Shown: positions 6,763-9,849 of the stretch, piece after piece | Layout of the letters: each line of letters begins with the position of its first letter | Position numbering within the stretch: the first letter of the stretch is position 1 | Origin: Bryobacterales bacterium | GTDB taxonomy: Bacteria; Acidobacteriota; Terriglobia; Bryobacterales; Bryobacteraceae | Assembly (NCBI GenBank): GCA_003132865.1 | Contig: PKYZ01000254.1 | Location: 1-9,849 of the forward strand | Direction of reading: 5' to 3' | DNA: 9,849 bases | Notes under the pieces: model-generated | Seen by the model: only the letters and a program-made list of their open reading frames with translations | Databases searched by the model: none | What the model was told of the DNA's origin: nothing | Position numbers and translations under genes: made by a program

Positions 6763-8935
6763 ATGCGATTTGCCGCCATCGCCGCACTCTTGGTGTGTTC
6801 CCTGGGCGCCGAGCCGTGGCCGCTGGAGCGGCTGCTCAGCCGGCCGTTTGCGTGGGGCACGACGCCGGCGAAGGTGACGTGGTCGAAACAGGGGCACGTC
6901 CTTTTGTTCTTGTGGAACGCCGAGGGCCGGCGTTTCATGGATCTGTACGCGTATCATCCCGATCAACAACGCTTGGCGCGGCTCACGAATCTGGAGCTGA
7001 TCGACGACCCCATCAACCGTCCGGCGGCCGAGAAAGACGAGCGGCAGAAGCAGTACCTCGAACCACCGGAAGGTATCGGCGATTTCGATATCTCTCGCGA
7101 TGGCTCGCGCGCCGCGTTTTCTTATCATGGCGATCTGTACCTGGTGAACACATCGGGCACGCCGGGCCAAGACTCGCCCTTCCGGCTGACGCGCACCAAG
7201 ACCGCCGAAACCAATCCGGCCTTTTCCTTCGATGGGAACAAGCTGGCCTTCGCGCGCGAGGGGCAACTCTTCGTGCAGGATCTGCACACGGGACAGCTCT
7301 GGCAGGTGACCGAGATCGAGGGCGAGGGCACATCGCTCGGCGGATGGCGTTGGTCGCGGGACGGCAAGCGGTTCGTCTACACAGTGCGGGCGGGTGCGGG
7401 GCGGAAGTTGCTGCTGCCCAATTATGCGGGGCGTCTGGTGACCGCAAGCAGTTTCCCGCGCACGCTTCCGGGCGATCCGGCGACTGATGTGAAGACGTAC
7501 GTGGTACCGGCCGACGGCGGCACGCCGGTGGCGATGGAGCAGGGCCCCTGGGGCGAGAAGGTCTTCTCGTTTGGCACGCCGCAATGGTCGCCCGATTCGC
7601 GCTGGCTGCTGCGCACCGCGGTGCATCCGAACTTGAAGCAGGCCGCCATCCTGGTGAATGACGCGGTCAGCGGCAAGGCGCGCGTGGTGGCGGAAGACAA
7701 GGGCGCGGCGTGGGTCGAGCCGTTCTTCGCGGCATGGTCGCCCGACTCCAGCCGGATACTGTTCACCAGCGAGCGGGATGGCTGGTCGCATTTGTATATC
7801 GTTTCGAAAGACGGCGGCGAGGCCCGGCAGCTTACGCGCGGCGCTTGGCAGGTGGATAACGAGCGCACCTTCGGGCACGAGCCGCAGTGGGCGGGCGACT
7901 ACATCTATTTCGCATCGACCGAAGGCGGCACCGCCGAGCGCCAGTTCTATCGCATCCATCCGGATGGCTCGGGCAAGGAGAAGCTGTCATCGCACGAAGG
8001 GCTGAACATCGGCATCGTGTCCGAGGACGGGCACGATATCGCCATGATGATGGCGGACGTGAAGAATCCGTTCGACCTATATGTGGGCGGCCACCGGGTC
8101 ACCACATCGCCGCGCGCGGAGTTCGCCAAATACGTGGCCGGACTCGCGCTTCATAAGCTTCCCTTCGCGCGGCGACGGCAAGCCGGTGGCGGCCCGCCTG
8201 TTCCTGCCGCAGGGTTATCGCCTCGAAGACCGCAGCCAGAAGGCGCGCCCGGCTGTGTTCTTCATTCACGGGTCCGGCTATGCGACCAGCGTATTGAAGC
8301 AATGGGGCGCTTACCAGGAACTGCGCTACGTCTTCAACTGCTCGCTGGTGAATAAAGGATACGTGGTGCTCGACCTGGATTACCGCGGCAGCTCCGGCTA
8401 TGGCCGCGACTGGCGCACGGGCGTCTATCTGCACATGGGCGGCCCGGATCTGGCCGACGTGCTGGGCGGCGTGGATTATCTGCGCGGCTTGGGCAACATC
8501 GATATGAAGCGTATGGGCATGTGGGGATCCAGTTACGGCGGATTCATGACCGCCATGGCGATGTTCCTTTCGCCGGACACGTTTCGCGCGGGCGCATCGT
8601 TTTCTGCGGTAAACGACTGGGAGAATTACAACGCTTACTACACGGAACAACGGCTGGGCAAGCCGCAGGAGAATCCCGAAGCTTACCGGCGCAGCTCGCC
8701 GATCCACTTTTCCAGCATGCTGAAGAACCCGTTTCTGATGGTGCACGGAATTGTGGACAATAACGTAATGTTCCAGGATACGGTGCAGCTTAGCGAGAAG
8801 CTGATCCACGAGGGGAAGGATTTCTCGGAAATCTACTATCCGGAGGAGAGCCACATATTCGTGCGGGATGAGACGCTGATCGACGCGTTCCGGAGGGCGA
8901 CGGAGTTTTTCGACCGGAACCTGGGCCGCGAATGA
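6763..8935 (+). CDS. Exported S9 family (DPP-IV/prolyl oligopeptidase-like) peptidase, frameshifted
   Basis: Joining two frames gives a protein of about 723 residues, a usual length for the family. The start ATG at 6763 begins a signal peptide (MRFAAIAALLVCSLGA) with cleavage likely near residue 16, so the enzyme should be periplasmic or secreted. Residues to about 450 form a beta-propeller with PD40-type repeats (WSPDSRWLL, WSPDSSRILF, LYIVSKDGGEARQLT). The alpha/beta-hydrolase domain follows, with nucleophile Ser in GMWGSSYGG (codon 8531-8533, residue about 590), Asp in HGIVDNN (8756-8758, about 665) and His in ESHIF (8852-8854, about 697). The triad is complete. Such enzymes release dipeptides or cleave oligopeptides. 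Frame 1 runs to 8130 and frame 2 from 8132. Left unshifted, frame 1 would end at 8355 without the catalytic domain. The stop overlaps the thiE start (ATGA). Upstream, GATAAC at 6738-6743 is only a weak -10 candidate. Confidence 0.88.
8128..8134 (+). other. Frame break in the S9 peptidase gene
   Basis: Up to about 8130 the family-like reading is frame 1 (AEFAK). From 8132 it is the frame one base later (TWPDSRFISFPSR, then DGKPVAARLFLP). One base therefore seems inserted, or two lost, around AAATACG. No long homopolymer and no classical programmed frameshift signal is visible. There is no well-placed internal start for the catalytic domain: the ATG at 8081 would first translate out-of-frame sequence. 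Confidence 0.75.
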
Positions 8936-9567
8936 GGCTGCCGCGGATATATCCGATTTTGGACACGGGGACGATCGAGGCGCGGGGCTTTTCGCTCGCG
9001 CGCGCGGCGGCGGCTTTGCTGGAGGGAGGCGCGGGGATTCTGCAATTGCGGCACAAGCAGCACTGGGGGCGCGCGGTATTCGATGCGGCGCGGGAGATTG
9101 CGCGGATGTGCCGGGAGGCGGGCGCTTTGTTCATCGTGGACGATCGGGCCGATATCGCGATGCTGCTCGACGCCGGCCTGCACGTCGGTCAGGACGACTT
9201 GCCGCCGCGGGATGCGCGACGGTTGCTGGGTTCTGACGCCGTAATCGGATTCTCCAGCCACAACGTGCAGCAGGTTTGCGCGGCGGGAGGCGAGCCGGTG
9301 GACTACGTGGCATTCGGTCCGGTATTCACGACCGCATCCAAACGAAACCCGGATCCGGTGACGGGGATCGAAGCTTTAAAGGGGTGCCGCGAGCTGGTGG
9401 AGATGCCTTTGGTGGCGATCGGCGGCATCACGAGGGAGACGGCGGCCGCGGTGCTGGCGGCTGGTGCGGACTCCGTGGCAGTGATCGGCGACCTGCTGCC
9501 CGCCGAGTTGACCAGCGTATCCTTGCGCCAGCGGATGGAAGAATGGCAACAACTAGGGACGAAGTAA
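8932..9567 (+). CDS. thiE: Thiamine phosphate synthase (ThiE family)
   Basis: The 211-residue TIM-barrel protein has the length and motif order of ThiE. ThiE joins the pyrimidine HMP-PP to the thiazole phosphate to give thiamine monophosphate in the cytoplasm. Visible motifs are QLRHK (38-42, pyrimidine and diphosphate contacts), FIVDDRADIA (67-76), GLHVGQDDLPPRDAR (82-96), IGFSSHN (105-111), DYVAFGPVFTTASK (124-137), and the phosphate-binding GGI (164-166) with GADSVAVI (178-185). In typical ThiE the second motif reads NDR; here Asn is replaced by Asp70. The start ATG overlaps the peptidase stop (ATGA, 8932-8935), so the gene is probably translated from the same message. No other thiamine gene is in the window. 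The related aminase-regulator-like TenI/ThiE paralogue group cannot be wholly excluded. Confidence 0.88.
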   Translation: MRLPRIYPILDTGTIEARGFSLARAAAALLEGGAGILQLRHKQHWGRAVFDAAREIARMCREAGALFIVDDRADIAMLLDAGLHVGQDDLPPRDARRLLGSDAVIGFSSHNVQQVCAAGGEPVDYVAFGPVFTTASKRNPDPVTGIEALKGCRELVEMPLVAIGGITRETAAAVLAAGADSVAVIGDLLPAELTSVSLRQRMEEWQQLGTK

Positions 9568-9849
9568 AGACGGGCCTGGGCCTCATTAAAGGCCTCGGGC
9601 TAATGGACTCGACCACGCTGGTGGTGGGGTCGATGATCGGCTCGGGCATCTTTATTGTATCTGCCGATATCGCGCGGCAGGTGAATTCGCCAGGGTTGCT
9701 GATGATGACATGGGTGGCCACCGCGGCGCTCACCCTGATCGCCGCGCTCAGCTACGGCGAACTGGCGGCGGCCATGCCACAGGCGGGCGGGCAATATGTT
9801 TATCTGCGTGAAGCGCTGGGGCCGCTGTGGGGATTTCTCTACGGCTGGA
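9543..9849 (+). CDS. APC-family amino-acid permease, N-terminal part (cut by window end)
   Basis: The first 102 residues are visible and the frame is open at the window end. Translation from ATG 9543 gives a short cytoplasmic start (MATTRDEVK), then GLGLMDSTTLVVGSMIGSGIF. The GSMIGSGIF stretch is the unwound substrate-binding part of the first membrane helix in APC-superfamily transporters. A second membrane segment (about 50-70) ends in the SYGELAAAMPQAGG signature, followed by YVYLREALGPLWGFLYGW. The protein should import amino acids or exchange them across the inner membrane; the substrate cannot be told. The start lies inside the thiE end, overlapping by 25 bases in another frame. A later ATG at 9603 is possible but would remove conserved residues before the first helix. 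Following an exported peptidase, uptake of released amino acids is a plausible job. Confidence 0.9.
   Translation, partial: MATTRDEVKTGLGLIKGLGLMDSTTLVVGSMIGSGIFIVSADIARQVNSPGLLMMTWVATAALTLIAALSYGELAAAMPQAGGQYVYLREALGPLWGFLYGW

Noticed and set aside
6709..7959. A 416-codon minus-strand open frame
   Set aside because: It is antisense to the peptidase propeller, whose repeats are clearly coded on the plus strand; the translation resembles no family.
8128..8140. Programmed ribosomal frameshifting in the peptidase gene
   Set aside because: No slippery heptamer, no internal ribosome-binding-like stimulator and no stop at the shift site were seen; mutation or sequence error is simpler.

Overview
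The window is a high-G+C bacterial chromosome fragment. Its gene set (an FhaA-like FHA protein next to a SEDS glycosyltransferase fused to a penicillin-binding protein, a secreted S9 peptidase, and an APC permease) looks most like an Acidobacteriota genome of the Solibacter/Bryobacter type. That assignment is an inference from protein character only, and no taxonomic marker gene is present. About 93% of the window is accounted for by genes. No tRNA, rRNA, CRISPR array or insertion sequence was seen.

Positions 35-1145 (minus strand) hold a PD-(D/E)XK nuclease-family gene in visibly lower-G+C DNA. It is split into two overlapping frames: the catalytic core at 1145-345 and a C-terminal piece at 361-35. 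Either the gene is frameshifted, or it is a translationally coupled two-part gene. A 246-base stretch without a recognisable gene follows (1146-1391).

Positions 1392-6651 (minus strand) form one tightly packed run of four genes, read from high to low coordinates. They are an unrecognised 251-residue helical protein, a MazF/PemK-type endoribonuclease toxin (ATGA overlap), a 1111-residue SEDS-PBP fusion (12-base gap) and an FHA-domain protein (ATGA overlap). The fusion combines peptidoglycan polymerisation (FtsW/RodA domain) and cross-linking (class B PBP transpeptidase) in one chain. The FHA protein resembles the FhaA component of actinobacterial cell-wall control loci. The toxin pair sits directly upstream, so the two modules may share a transcript. 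A TATAAT box, a tandem repeat and a small palindrome over the ribosome binding site lie just before the first gene and look like a control region.

Positions 6763-9849 (plus strand) are a divergent run: an exported S9 prolyl-oligopeptidase/DPP-IV-like peptidase, a ThiE thiamine phosphate synthase (ATGA overlap with the peptidase) and the start of an APC amino-acid permease (25-base overlap with thiE, cut by the window end). The peptidase has all three catalytic residues but its reading frame is broken once, near 8131. Peptide hydrolysis plus amino-acid uptake is a sensible pairing. Why thiE lies between them is not clear from the sequence.

The points most worth a second look are the non-canonical partner of the MazF toxin and its control region, the single-chain SEDS-PBP enzyme with an extra extracytoplasmic N-terminal domain next to an FHA protein, and the two one-base frame breaks.
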